Positions 30,855 to 42,994 of a stretch of 64,000 nt of DNA are shown piece by piece. The notes under the pieces were generated by a model. That model searched no databases, was not told the origin of the DNA, and was given only the letters and a program-made list of their open reading frames with translations. Location: positions 62,001-126,000 of the forward strand of contig CANNZV010001143.1 of NCBI GenBank assembly GCA_947561585.1. Direction: 5' to 3'. The first letter of the stretch is position 1, and each line of letters starts with the position of its first letter. This DNA comes from Caprella mutica. Taxonomy: Eukaryota; Arthropoda; Malacostraca; Amphipoda; Caprellidae. The position numbers were made by a program, and so were the translations under genes.

Positions 30855-31990
30855 ATGGAATTGTCATATTGGCCCTACCTGATTAATATATAGCTTATCA
30901 ATATTATATGGCTGAAACTTGATTGACATATTGAAAATATCTTGGGCCAAGATGGTTTCAACAGAAAAGCTCATGAAGTCACCATATTAGCCCATTTTGC
31001 AAAAAAAAAAACACAGTACCAATGCGATTTGTCAACCTATAGTGCCCATAACTTGTGTTGCTTGTAATACCGTCAATACGCTATTTGAATTTGGGTAATA
31101 AATAGTGTGAGCTATTGAAGCCATTTGTATGCTTTACGCTATTTAATTATCAATAGCATAGTGCAAGTCTTTATTTTCAATAGTTATAGGTAACACACAT
31201 AGCCAATTTCCCAATTAGGGTGTTGGGATGAACTGTGAAAAACAAACCTAATGTACTTTTCTTACACAAATTGTAATAATGCCTTGAAAATATACGTCTT
31301 TTATTTATGTATGTATTTAAAAGTAATTCTGCCAGCCGTGTAATAGTTGCGGTGTTTTGAATAACATTTAATATTTCAGATTTCTCGAGTTGTTTTTAAT
31401 GTCAGAAATTATTGTTATTCAACATATGACAAATTATAAGAAATCATGAAATTTAAAAAATATTATTTTATCTAAACCCTAACGAACGAAAGGTTTTCCC
31501 TTTCAAAGTTTTATGTGCCATTTTGACGCTTCAGATATTTGGAAATTTGTAACGGCTATATTATAGGGCTTCTAATTTGAAAAATGGTTATTGATATAAT
31601 AATTAATTACCGAATACCGAATGAAGAATTGGTTTATAAAAAAAAATTCAAGTACTATTTTACAAGGGACGTCTAAAATTAATAATAGAGAATATATTTT
31701 TAGTACAAGATTATTTAAATATATACCCAATAATGGCAACTATTATCATGCATACAAACGTTGCTACAAATATAAGACTTAAGCTAATTGGGAAGAAAAG
31801 AGGAAATAGTTATGATACTAAAGAGTGAGAAGGTGAGATATCTATGCGCTCTCAGTCACGCACGTCAGGAGTGCTGGCCAGAACTTGGGGATAACTGATT
31901 TCTTTTTGGGAAACTGTTTCGTCCTTCATGGGGAAAAAATTTGTGATGGAAATCTCAGAAGTTTGAGCAGAGGAACGAAAACTAAGATTT
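30855..31990. other. AT-rich sequence, no gene seen
   Basis: No exon or repeat recognised. From about 31830 the composition becomes more balanced, leading into the possible leader exon. Confidence 0.35.
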
Positions 31991-31994
31991 ACTC

Positions 31995-32089
31995 AGTCAG
32001 TCTCGGGTTGAGTTTGAAAATCTGAAAAGGAAGAGTCATTCAAAGTTCCAGTTGTTTATTGCTGCCACCGACATGTCCATCTTCGCAAG
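31995..32089 (+). CDS. Possible leader/first exon
   Basis: After TCAGTCAGTC, which contains the arthropod initiator-like TCAGT, a less AT-rich stretch leads to an ATG at 32073 in good context (CCACCGACATGT). It then reaches a donor GCAAG|GTAATT at 32089/32090. Only MSIFA plus two bases would be coded. I found no in-phase second exon. It may be a promoter-proximal exon of an unseen gene. Confidence 0.2.
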
Positions 32090-32091
32090 GT

Positions 32092-32733
32092 AATTTATTC
32101 AATGGAAGTGATTAGCTAAATATTATAGGTACGATAGGAAGGGTTGAATAGAGTATCAATGTTTTGAAGGTAATTTTGTATCTTTAGTAATTATATCAAT
32201 CTATGAATGCATTGAATTTGATTATTGGGTGGAATAAAGATGAAATTGAAAAGGAAAATTCCCATTAATTACATTATTCACAGTATGAAATAGATCATTT
32301 TAATAGTGTCATTTTAAAATATGTGATCATTAGATAAAAGATATTAAATATATGTTTTCTTTCAGTCAATAATAAATACATTTACATTTGTACAAAAAGT
32401 ACAAATACTTTCTCAAGGAACAACATCAATGGGCAGAGAAAATATAAACAGTTTTATCTTTTTCCTACTCAAATGTAATGATCGTTAATCAAACATTATT
32501 TAGACAGAAGGATAAGAAGTGATTTGTAACAGAGGAAAACATTGAACAAAAACAAGTAACTATACATTTACTGATTAAGAAAATCCTTCTCTTGAAGGAT
32601 TGTAATTGTGTTTGTGATTGGTAATTGGTTTCTAATTTTAAATCTAATGGTAATTAATGTTTCTTTAATTTAAACCAACTTGTTTTAGACCTTGAACATC
32701 ACCTTATTTTCTGAAGATTTAGTTATGATTGTA
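32092..32733. other. AT-rich sequence, no gene seen
   Basis: Nothing recognised up to the target duplication of the foldback-like element. Confidence 0.35.
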
Positions 32734-32742
32734 CCTCAAAGG

Positions 32743-33865
32743 GGTATCCGGAAAAAATCCCCCGGAGGAAAAAATGCCCCAGCGGAAAAAATCCCCTGCG
32801 AAAAAAATCCCTCCTGATAAAATCCCCCCAGAAAACATATATGTGCCCTATATCCCTTCTTTTAATCTTTGACCATCAGTCTCAAGCTAAATGCCTAATA
32901 AGAAACATCAAATTTATGAGATGTATTGTCACTGTAGCTCTAGACTCGTAAGAGTGTAGAAGATAAAGAAGAGGTATTATTTAAACAAGTTAAATTTTGG
33001 ATGTAAAATTATAAGAAATTTTGTTTATGTTCAATACTTGGTTAGTTAAAATCAGTTTATTCTGCATCGTTTATTCAAGTGGTAATACATATTAACTGAA
33101 TGACATCGTTTGAACATTTCTGTGCCTTATTTGTCTATAGATAGTTATACTGTATATCGCTAGTTTTAGTCATCTACCATCACTCTATAGTTCAATAGTT
33201 AACTTGTTTTTTTCTACTGTGTATATATAATATACTTTATTAATATATATAATACATATATTATGTTACGTGTATGTATGGTTAATTAAATATCACAATC
33301 ACAAAACGTAAAGTTTACTGCAATTTAATTTTAAAGTCTTTTGTAACATAACAATCATTTCAGGAATTATGCTTAGAGCAACTTAGTGCAGGTAACACTC
33401 CTCTGAAGAATCGCAAATATCAAGATTTTTTTATTAAACTTCGCAATGTGGTAGAAAAATATTACAAATATAGTTCATTTATAAGCTATATTAGGGCCAT
33501 AACATACACTTTAAACTTACAGTTTTGTACAGCCTATATTCACAATTTTCAGATTTTGTAACATTAGTTTGCTACAGTCTAAACATTTTATATTTGTTTA
33601 TTCAAACTGTTGTAATTTGATACAATATGTACATGCTTTCCTCTTTTTGTAGGTTTATTTTGGAAAAATATGAAAATATTTATTACATATTCTATGTTTG
33701 ACTTGAGGATATTCTTTCTTCGTTTGATGCTATCCGGGGGAATTCTTCCGGGGGGATTTTTTCCAGAGGGATTTTTTCCTCGGGGGATTTTTTCGGGTAG
33801 ATTTTTTCCTCGAGGGATTTCTTCCGCCGGGGTATTTTTTCCTCCGGGGTATTTTTTCCTAGACC
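32743..33865. mobile_element. Foldback-like transposon with tandem-subrepeat ends (member 1)
   Basis: A 1123-bp insertion between perfect 9-bp direct repeats CCTCAAAGG (32734-32742 and 33866-33874). It begins GGTATCCGGAAAAAATCCC and ends with the inverted GGTCTAGGAAAAAATACCCC. Each arm is a tandem run of 15-17-bp units of the form GG.GGAAAAAAT.CCCC, about 90 bp on the left (to 32838) and about 125 bp on the right (33737-33865). The interior is AT-rich. It has exon-like signals (33385-33412 with CATTTCAG and CAG|GTAACA; acceptor TTTTTGTAG at 33650) but no transposase I can recognise. Confidence 0.8.
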
Positions 33866-33874
33866 CCTCAAAGG

Positions 33875-34914
33875 TCCCCTCCAGTCTTAATTAAGTTTTT
33901 ATCTAGAAATGCAATTTATTTGTAGAGCTATAAGGTGATATATCATATAACTCTTGTAAACGGAAAAGAAATTGATCAAGTGTTCGATTTTTTATTAATT
34001 ATTTAAGAAATATTTATTTACATTTATTGGTACCTAAAACCTAGAGTAATGATATTTATGTATCGGAATAGGTAGCCATTATTGATATCTATCATTCTTG
34101 TTTTTGTTTTGAATTAGTTTGGATGTAATCCATTTTTGTTTAGAAAGGCGAAAGGTAATGTATATCTCATACTTATAACTTAAATTACATATTATAATAG
34201 ATATGTAGATACAAATTTGAAACGGTTTGAAATTTTGTAACCAGTAAAATTTATATCTAATGAATATAGTACATATACAAATTTATAGTAGATCGAGGAG
34301 ATCTATAAAGCTGATATTATATTAATGAGCATCAGATTGATTCATTCGAAATTTTAACATTATATTTAAATTTTGAAAACAATCGCATCTCGTTCGTATA
34401 TATATTTTTAATTTAGGCATTAGTTCTTTTAGAAAATTATGATTCAATAATTAAAATTTCAAAAGAATAGAACTCTTCAAGGAAATATGCTTGAACAAAA
34501 AATATGCAGTTTTTACATCCCTGAAACATATCTAATACATAAAGCAATTTTACATTTTCTTCCCTGTTACTTTCGGAAAAGTGATTTTTTATGATTAAAT
34601 AAAATTCTCAAAAATCACTAAATTTTAGGTTTTGAACTGTGATAAGTACAAATTTATTGTAAAAATTGAAAATATCTTTCTAGTATCCTTTTGGGATTCC
34701 AAAACATTCTTTTTTTTTCTGTGAAAATTCTTTGATTTCTATTCATTTTTAGATTGAAATTCAAATTTTACAGGAGAGCAAATGAAGTAAAACATTTATA
34801 TGAAATGTCAATTTATTTTTTTAGATGAACTTTGAATAGTGTTTCTTGTTATTCTTCGAATTACAATGATATAGAAACAAAATTTTCCTATTATAACCCG
34901 TGAGACAAATTCAT
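33875..34914. other. AT-rich sequence, no gene seen
   Basis: Between two foldback-like elements. A stretch at 34186-34280 (TTAAATTACATATTATAATA, AACCAGTAA) resembles 4113-4200, so an old dispersed repeat may be present. No coding signal. Confidence 0.35.
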
Positions 34915-34921
34915 GAATAAA

Positions 34922-35413
34922 CCCCCCGGACAAATCCCCCCAAGCAAAAAATCACCAAGCAAAAAATCCCCGGTGGAAAAAAACCCACTGGATATAGATG
35001 CCTAATTAATTTTTATTAATATATTTAACGTTATCCAATACGAACCAATAATTATTACATTTTTACCAAAAACATGATTATAGCAAAATAAAGTATACCT
35101 ATTTTATATTAAAATAGTAAAGTAAACAATATGTCTCTATCAAACCAAACCTGGCCTAGAGGGGGAGGGGGAGCTCACCCCCCCCCCTCACCCCAAATGG
35201 ACCACTAACTTAACCTTAGGAGCGCTATATTTCTTTACATTTATAGCATATAGTAATTTTATTAATAAAATATTAGTGAAAACTAGTAGGAATGAATTAT
35301 GCCGGGGGTTTTTGCTTGGGGGATTTTTGTCCTCGGAGTATTTGAAAGGGGGGTTTATTGCACGCTTTTTTTTTTGTCCGGGGGGTATTGGGCTCGGGGG
35401 TCTTTAACCGCTG
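34922..35413. mobile_element. Foldback-like transposon, short diverged (member 2)
   Basis: The left arm (34922-35000) is tandem CCCCCCGGACAAAT, CCCCAAGCAAAAAAT and CCGGTGGAAAAAAA units. The right arm (35300-35413) carries the inverted types GGGGGATTTTTG, GCTTGGGGGATTTTTG and TTGTCCGGGGGG. Unit style matches member 1 but the sequence differs. No clean target duplication is seen, so one end is probably decayed. It ends about 60 bp before the ATG of the two-exon gene model. Confidence 0.6.
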
Positions 35414-35475
35414 TGGTTTTGTCCTGTCGCCAAATAACATATCATAGAGAATGCTGTCATCAGTATTTGGAAACA

Positions 35476-36329
35476 ATGGATAACTGTACGTGTGACGTAA
35501 AAAAAGGTGACGTCGAAGTTAAGTTGACTATTGGATGGCTGTAAGTTGAACGCAATTTAACTCAGAAACTCTGAATAAATTAATTCTTCCCAACGTCAAA
35601 TAATTGGGACCAAAAATCTCTGGTTGAAATTCTTTTCTATTATATAAAATATATGGGTGAGAATTTAGAGTTATGCAAATATAGTTTCCTCGAAAAGAAG
35701 AATTCTTTCTTTCACATTCTATGCAATGCAAGTGTCTCTGAGGATTTATCTGGCGGTCTTAATTAATTCTGAGGTTTTTACACTACAAGCAGACTTTGGC
35801 TTGTCGATTTTCTCCTTTCCAGACTTTTCAAACCATTTGGGAATCCTCCAGAAGATTATTGTGGTAACTTTTAAGTTCTTGAAAGAAAAATACCTGTGAA
35901 ACCTTGAAATATGAAAACATTATTTTGATTTAGAATTATATAAATCTGAATATAAAGATAGGTATATTCACGTGCACTGCTAATTTTAATTAAAAAAATT
36001 CTTTGGTTAGATATATCACAGAGTGAAGACATTTTAGCTTATCCAACATGAAAAAACAAACCAATCTTTATCTAACTCATTTGTTCACACGTATTTCATT
36101 CGAAATTTTTTCCAGCAGCTCTCCACCTCCATCTCGACGTGATAATCAAGGCAACCGATTGGAATTCATTCCCATTCTATCTCCATGCGACAGAAGTTCG
36201 AGGAGCAAAATTGAAGGGCCAAGTTATGCTTACAATGAGCAAATAGAACCAAATTGGCGAACTTTGAATGGCTCTGAAGGGTTCTTGATTGAATCAACGA
36301 CAATTAACTTACATTCGATGAATCGGTAA
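35476..36329 (+). CDS. Two-exon gene model, small protein of unknown function
   Basis: Exon 1 starts at an ATG at 35476 in good context (AAACAATGG) and ends at 35540 with a consensus donor GGCT|GTAAGT (phase 2). Exon 2 starts at 36116 after a strong acceptor (GAAATTTTTTCCAG) and runs in matching phase to TAA at 36329. The 93-residue product begins MDNCTCDVKKGDVEVKLTIG. It continues through PPPSRRDNQGNRLEFIPI and IEGPSYAYNEQIEPNWRTLN and ends NLHSMNR. The frame is open upstream of the ATG (CRQITYHRECCHQYLETM), so a further 5' exon is possible. ATTAAA (36413) and AATAAA (36462) follow the stop. No family is recognised. Member 2 of the foldback group lies at its 5' border and could affect its promoter. 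Confidence 0.5.
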
Positions 36330-36804
36330 CTCTCTGTCAACTCATTCGGATGTATGGGCAAATATTGACTTAGTGTATTCAATGTAGAACATCAATGTTT
36401 TGTACTTGCATTTATTAAAGCCATTTCAGTCTCGGACTTTATTTTTGCAATATCGATAAACAATAAATGAATGTATGATGTAACACTTGAAAAAAAGGAT
36501 TTAATATTCCAAAAGACATCTAAGAACCAATAATATGTTTTTAAATTTTGAAAATTGGCAATAGTTTTAATTAATTGGACATTTTGCCACTTTATTTCTA
36601 ATTCTACTGTATGATGGAATTATTATGCTTCTGCGTTGCACGTTTCGATGATATACATAAAAAAAAAATTACATAAAAATTGATGGGGAAAATGAATAAT
36701 ATGGTAAGATGAGATCACTTTTTACATTTTGAAATTCCAATTTCAGTATGTGAAGCTCAAAAGTGTATAATGTATGTAATAATGAAATATTATATCTCTT
36801 TATA
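36330..36804. other. Probable 3' UTR and flank
   Basis: Holds the two possible polyadenylation signals of the two-exon model. Otherwise AT-rich without features. Confidence 0.35.
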
Positions 36805-36953
36805 AGGTACATTTTGCACGCAGCGATTGTTGCAATCATCGCTCATCGATAATCGCTCGTTGCAAAACATCCCCATATAGGAGTAACATTGAAGTCCTAA
36901 GTTATAATCGTTGAACGATAATCCCAACAATCGTTGCATGCAAAACATACCCT
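36805..36953. mobile_element. 149-bp MITE, TA-flanked
   Basis: Left end AAGGTACATTTTGCACGCAG and right end inverted AAGGGTATGTTTTGCATGCA, with TA on both sides (36803-36804 and 36954-36955). The arms continue with CGATTGTTG and GATTATCG / GATAATCG, so nearly the whole element can fold on itself. Confidence 0.75.
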
Positions 36954-36955
36954 TA

Positions 36956-38254
36956 CTCGGGACTAGACATGGTTAGGTGCATTGGTATGGAGGTGAGTTA
37001 GCCTGCTAATATTTCACACATTTACGAACATAACCGTAACTTATCGAGATATCCTTGAAAACAATCAGATGTATAATGTAAGGGGACCGTTAGTCCAAAA
37101 AAAAAAACAAGTTTATCAAACAATATGCAAACTAGCAATTTTCAGGATTGATGTAACTATATAAATGGTGTATTTCTTATTTGGATTATTTTTCAATTTG
37201 GACCAATTCACCCCCATGCCTCAGTTGCCCCCAAATAGGGGGGTACTTTCAAAATGTTTCTCCTCTTTCCTTTATAGAGCTAGAAGCATCGAGTTCATTT
37301 CATTCTTTTTCAAATTTACTTGCTTAAAAAGTTACAGATAGTTTGTTAAAGATTCGCCCTAAGAAATTCTTATATAAGAAAAATTTCCAATTTTTTTTAA
37401 ATATATATTTTTTTTAAATTTTAGTTTTCTTTTTACACATCTTTTGAAATTTGTGAATGCTATAGTAACTTCGTTGGCAACTGAATTCTGTAACAAATAT
37501 AACAAACCCATGTATGTCTCTTGCTCAAAAACTGTATGAGTTTAATGCATTTGCAGTTGAAAAAGTTTTCAGAAGAGCCAATTTTCTGAATTTATTCGAA
37601 GAAAAATTGTGAAGAAACATTTTTGAATTGTTTTTGAGTTCTAATATTTTACCATGTTATCCGGGAAACAAGAAGGTGTCAAATGTTGTTTTCGGTATAT
37701 TTTCAAATTTTACACAGAGCTTTATAGTAGTGATAGTATTTGAAATTGACTGAAACTCGTGGATTAAATTAAACCAGGAGAAAATGAGAATAATAACATG
37801 GAAAACTCGTTAATAATTGCGAACTATCAAACAGATATTTCCTGTTCACCACATTATTTAGCTTGATTTTCAAGGGAAGACACAAATACAATAATTATAT
37901 TCTTTCCTTGATAATAAATTAGAGACCAAAAATGATAGTATAGAGGATGAACTAAGTAGTCGGAAATTGAAAATTGAATTCGTATTTTACATTTTGTGGA
38001 GTCATAAATAAAATAATTTAAAGATTTCCATATCCCTGCATTGAAATTAGTAAGCATTAAAATAAGTAAAGTATGTTGTAGTAAACGTGAATTTAATGCA
38101 CACATGTGAATAAATCAATACGTAGGTATATACTTTTCTTTGACTGCCATAATTGTATCAACGATTGACGAAAATTTCATTTCATTGTATCGTGTGATAT
38201 CAATAGAATAACATTAGAGTTGAAATGAGGGATATGATATACAATACATATTAC
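36956..38254. other. AT-rich sequence, no gene seen
   Basis: No recognised exon. A minus-strand 83-codon frame (37854-38105) has AT-driven composition and no splice support. Confidence 0.35.
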
Positions 38255-38427
38255 TTTTCCCAAGATGTTGAGGTTAACACTACCATCTGAAAATTGAGCT
38301 GAGGCGTATACTTTAGTGTTAATACACAATTTTCCTGAGCCATTACTCCCATTTGTAGAACAAATGGAGGCATTTCTCTCAATAAACTTTTCTGATGTTG
38401 AGCCACCAAACCAGACATGAACATGTA
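38255..38427 (-). CDS. Candidate exon, possibly extracellular domain
   Basis: On the minus strand an acceptor (CTATTCCAG) at 38428, lying inside the first unit of the 32-bp array, opens a 57-codon frame. It reads HVHVWFGGSTSEKFIERNAS, ICSTNGSNGSGKLCINTKVY, ASAQFSDGSVNLNILGK and ends at a donor AAAA|GTAATA. Several N-x-S/T sites and the C...CINTKV spacing loosely recall the thigh domain of integrin alpha chains, but one expected cysteine is absent. A second register is also open. Neighbouring exons are not visible. Confidence 0.3.
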
Positions 38428-40203
38428 CTGGAATAGCATGACTTACTGTAAAACATGTACTGGAATAGCATGACTTACTGTATAACATGTACTGGAATAG
38501 CATGACTTACTGTATAACATGTACTGGAATAGCATGACTTACTGTAGAACATGTACTGGAATAGCATGACTTACTGTATAACATGTACTGGAATAGCATG
38601 ACTTACTGAAGAACATGTACTGGAATAGCATGACTTACTGTAGAACATGTACTGGAATTGCTTGACTTACTGAAGAACATGTACTGGAATAGCATGACTT
38701 ACTGTATAACATGTACTGGAATAGCATGACTTACTGAAGAACATGTACTGGAATAGCATGACTTACAGTAGAACATGTACTGGAATAGCATGACTTACAG
38801 TAGAACATGTACTGGAATTGCTTGACTTACTGAAGAACATGTACTGGAATAGCATGACTTACTGTATAACATGTACTGGAATAGCATGACTTACTGAAGA
38901 ACATGTACTGGAATAGCATGACTTACAGTAGAACATGTACTGGAATAGCATGACTTACTGTAGAACATGTACTGGAATAGCATGACTTACTGTAGAAAAT
39001 GTACTGGAATAGCATGAATTACTGTAGAACATGTACTGGAATAGCATGACTTACTGTAGAACATGTACTGGAATAGCATGACTTACTGTAGAACATGTAC
39101 TGGAATAGCATGACTTACTGTAGAACTTGTACTGGAATAGCATGACTTACTGAAGAACATGTACTGGAATAGCATGACTTACTGTATAACATGTACTGGA
39201 ATAGCATGACTTACTGTATAACATGTACTGGAATAGCATGACTTACAGTAGAACATGTACTGGAATAGCATGACTTACTGTAGAACATGTACTGGAATAG
39301 CATGACTTACTGTAGAACATGTACTGGAATAGCATGACTTACTGTAGAACATGTACTGGAATAGCATGACTTACTGTAGAACATGTACTGGAATAGCATG
39401 ACATACTGTAGAACATGTACTGAAATAGCATGACTTACTGAAGAATATGCACTGGAATAGCATGACTCACTGTATAACATGTACTGGAATAGCATGACTT
39501 ACTGAAGAACATGTACTGGAATAGCATGACTTACAGTAGAACATGTACTGGAATAGCATGACTTACTGTAGAACATGTACTGGAATAGCATGACTTACTG
39601 TAGAACATGTACTGGAATAGCATGACTTACTGTAGAACATGTACTGGAATAGCATGACTTACTGTAGAACATGTACTGGAATAGCATGAATTACTGTAGA
39701 ACATGTACTGGAATAGCATGACTTACTGTAGAACATGTACTGGAATAGCATGACTTACTGTAGAACATGTACTGGAATAGCATGACTTACTGTAGAACAT
39801 GTACTGGAATAGCATGACTTACTGTAGAACATATACTGGAATAGCATGACTTACTGTAGAACATGTACTGGAATAGCATGACTTACTGTAGAACATGTAC
39901 TGGAATAGCATGACTTACTGTAGAACATGTACTGGAATAGCATGACTTACTGTAGAACATGTACTGGAATAGCATGAATTACTGTAGAACATGTACTGGA
40001 ATAGCATGACTTACTGTAGAACATGTACTGGAATAGCATGACTTACTGTAGAACATGTACTGGAATAGCATGACTTGCTGTAGAACATGTACTGGAATAG
40101 CATGACTTACTGTAGAACATGTACTGGAATAGCATGACTTACTGTAGAACATGTACTGGAATAGCATGACTTACTGTAGAACATGTACTGGAATAGCATG
40201 ACT
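38419..40203. repeat. 32-bp satellite array, about 56 units
   Basis: The unit is GAACATGTACTGGAATAG followed by CATGACTTACTGTA. Variation is concentrated at the junction (TGTAGAAC, TGTATAAC, TGAAGAAC, CAGTAGAAC). The diverse types fill the first half and the TGTAGAAC type dominates after about 39530, so the array was homogenised from its 3' side. On the minus strand each unit contains GTAAGT and TATTCCAG, near-consensus splice donor and acceptor. Confidence 0.97.
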
Positions 40204-40435
40204 CTGTTACTTTGGAAGGGTAAAATCCACAGTAAATAAATTGGAGAAAAAGATTCAGTTCAGGGTGTCGCAAAATTAATTCATGTAATCTCTTTTGTTA
40301 CTAAATTGAATTTTTATAGCCTGAGCAAACTTTATAAAAAAAATATATTAGACAGCTGTGTTACAATACCTGAATGTAATGGTGACTTTACAGTTTATAT
40401 ATCTCCTGTTAGTTTAATATCGATTATAATCAATG

Positions 40436-40640
40436 AAAGAAACTATAACGGGCGATCGCCACCGCTTCACCTTCGCCGCCGTTTTCATCGATTTTGACCT
40501 TTTCGTGACCTTGAACTTCGACCCGGTCGTTCCCAAAATCTAATTAACTGGTTTCTGGTTTAGGTTCAATCGACCCATTAAATTTCAGGCAATTCGGTTG
40601 AATTGATTTTTAATTTTGCGAACAATAAGATTATATATAC
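40436..40640 (-). repeat. Inverted copy of the GGTCAAGGTCA dispersed repeat
   Basis: The reverse complement carries CAATTCAACCGAATTGCCTG, AAATTTAATGGGTCGATTGA and AAGGTCACGAAAAGGTCAAA, then a GC-rich GGCGAAGGTGAAGCGGTGGC end. It is homologous to 27400-27735 and 63722-64000. Confidence 0.7.
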
Positions 40641-41212
40641 AAATATACATAATAATGTACTATACAGTATGGGCCACAAAAATATTTCCGCTTTTTCAAA
40701 TACTAATAAATCGTTAATCAATGGACGAAAATACTGTATCTTGGTCTCTTTTTTAACTATTAACAGGTAAAAATAATTTTGAACTGATGGACATAGTTTA
40801 AGAACAGGTAAGGAAAGAGTGAGGGTGATTATTTTTGTCATTGCGCGAAGGTCATTCTTAGAGCTAACTCTGTGATTTTATTTATTAAAAGGCAGTGAAT
40901 AAGAGGAGAAAAAATTGTAATGGTAGACAATATAATGAAGGGTGCTAACACTTCTTCCTTAGAAACTATTTTGAAATAGAACAACTTCAGTGACATTTTG
41001 ATCTCATTGAAGTTTTTACTCTAAATATATGTTCTTCCCTTGTTCATTGCATGTAGATAAGTACATAAAAACATAAGCTTCCGCAATTTTGCAAAGGGAA
41101 TAACCAGTTTTCATATCATTTCATTTGAAAACAGAAGAACCTTAATATATATTGTTATTTTAAGTATAATTGTTAGCGTAAAGTACCTAAATAACACTTT
41201 TAAATTTACGTT
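40641..41212. other. AT-rich sequence, no gene seen
   Basis: No exon or repeat recognised between the dispersed repeat and the 21-bp satellite. Confidence 0.35.
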
Positions 41213-42994
41213 ACTACACACCTCAGTGTATATACTACACACCTCAGTGTAAATACTACACACCTCAGTGTAAATACTACACACCTCAGTGTAAATACTA
41301 CACACCTCAGTGTAAATACTACACACCTTAGTGTAAATACTACACACCTCAGTGTAAATACTACACACCTCAGTGTAAATACTACACACCTCAGTACTAC
41401 ACACCTCAGTGTAAATACTACACACCTCAGTGTAAATACTACACACCTCAGTGTAAATACTACACACCTCAGTGTAAATACTACACACCTCAGTGTAAAT
41501 ACTACACACCTCAGTGTAAATACTACACACCTTAGTGTAAATACTACACACCTCAGTGTAAATACTACACACCTCAGTGTAAATACTACACACCTCAGTG
41601 TAAATACTACACACCTCAGTGTAAATACTACACACCTCAGTGTAAATACTACACACCTCAGTGTAAATACTACACACCTCAGTGTAAATACTACACACCT
41701 CAGTGTAAATACTACACACCTCAGTGTAAATACTACACACCTCAGTGTAAATACTACACACCTCAGTGTAAATACTACACACCTCAGTACTACACACCTC
41801 AGTGTAAATACTACACACCTCAGTGTAAATACTACACACCTCAGTGTAAATACTACACACCTCAGTGTAAATACTACACACCTCAGTGTAAATACTACAC
41901 ACCTCAGTGTAAATACTACACACCTCAGTGTAAATACTACACACCTCAGTGTAAATACTACACACCTTAGTGTAAATACTACACACCTCAGTGTAAATAC
42001 TACACACCTCAGTGTAAATACTACACACCTCAGTGTAAATACTACACACCTCAGTGTAAATACTACACACCTCAGTACTACACACCTCAGTGTAAATACT
42101 ACACACCTCAGTGTAAATACTACACACCTCAGTGTAAATACTACACACCTCAGTGTAAATACTACACACCTCAGTGTAAATACTACACACCTCAGTGTAA
42201 ATACTACACACCTCAGTGTAAATACTACACACCTCAGTGTAAATACTACACACCTTAGTGTAAATACTACACACCTCAGTGTAAATACTACACACCTCAG
42301 TGTAAATACTACACACCTCAGTGTAAATACTACACACCTCAGTGTAAATACTACACACCCCAGTGTAAATACTACACACCTCAGTGTAAATACTACACAC
42401 CTCAGTGTAAATACTACACACCTCAGTGTAAATACTACACACCTCAGTGTAAATACTACACACCTCATTGTAAATACTACACAACTCAGTGTAAATACTA
42501 CACACCTCAGTGTAAATACTACACACCTCAGTGTAAATACTACACACCTCAGTGTAAATACTACACACCTCAGTGTAAATACTACACACCTCAGTGTAAA
42601 TACTACACACCTCAGTGTAAATACTACACACCTCAGTGTAAATACTACACACCTCAGTGTAAATACTACACACCTCAGTGTAAATACTACACACCTCAGT
42701 GTAAATACTACACACCTCAGTGTAAATACTACACACCTCAGTGTAAATACTACACACCCCAGTGTAAATACTACACACCTCAGTGTAAATACTACACACC
42801 TCAGTGTAAATACTACACACCTCAGTGTAAATACTACACACCTCAGTGTAAATACTACACACCTCAGTGTAAATACTACACACCTCAGTGTAAATACTAC
42901 ACACCTCAGTGTAAATACTACACACCTCAGTGTAAATACTACACACCCCAGTGTAAATACTACACACCTCAGTGTAAATATTACACACTCGAGT
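41213..42994. repeat. 21-bp satellite array, about 85 units
   Basis: The unit is TACTACACACCTCAGTGTAAA. Three 15-bp units (deletion of six bases) occur at about 41391, 41784 and 42072. CCTTAG and CCCCAG point variants mark other units. A short unit followed by a CCTTAG unit recurs at exactly 288 bp (41784 and 42072; 41967 and 42255), so a 288-bp block was duplicated. The multiple-of-three period leaves the minus strand open for 636 codons in one register (heptad E-V-C-S-I-Y-T) and 420 in another. Confidence 0.97.

Noticed and set aside
33385..33412. 28-bp exon ELCLEQLSA inside foldback member 1
   Set aside because: Good-looking acceptor and donor, but only one phase is open, neighbours do not join convincingly, and it lies inside a transposon.
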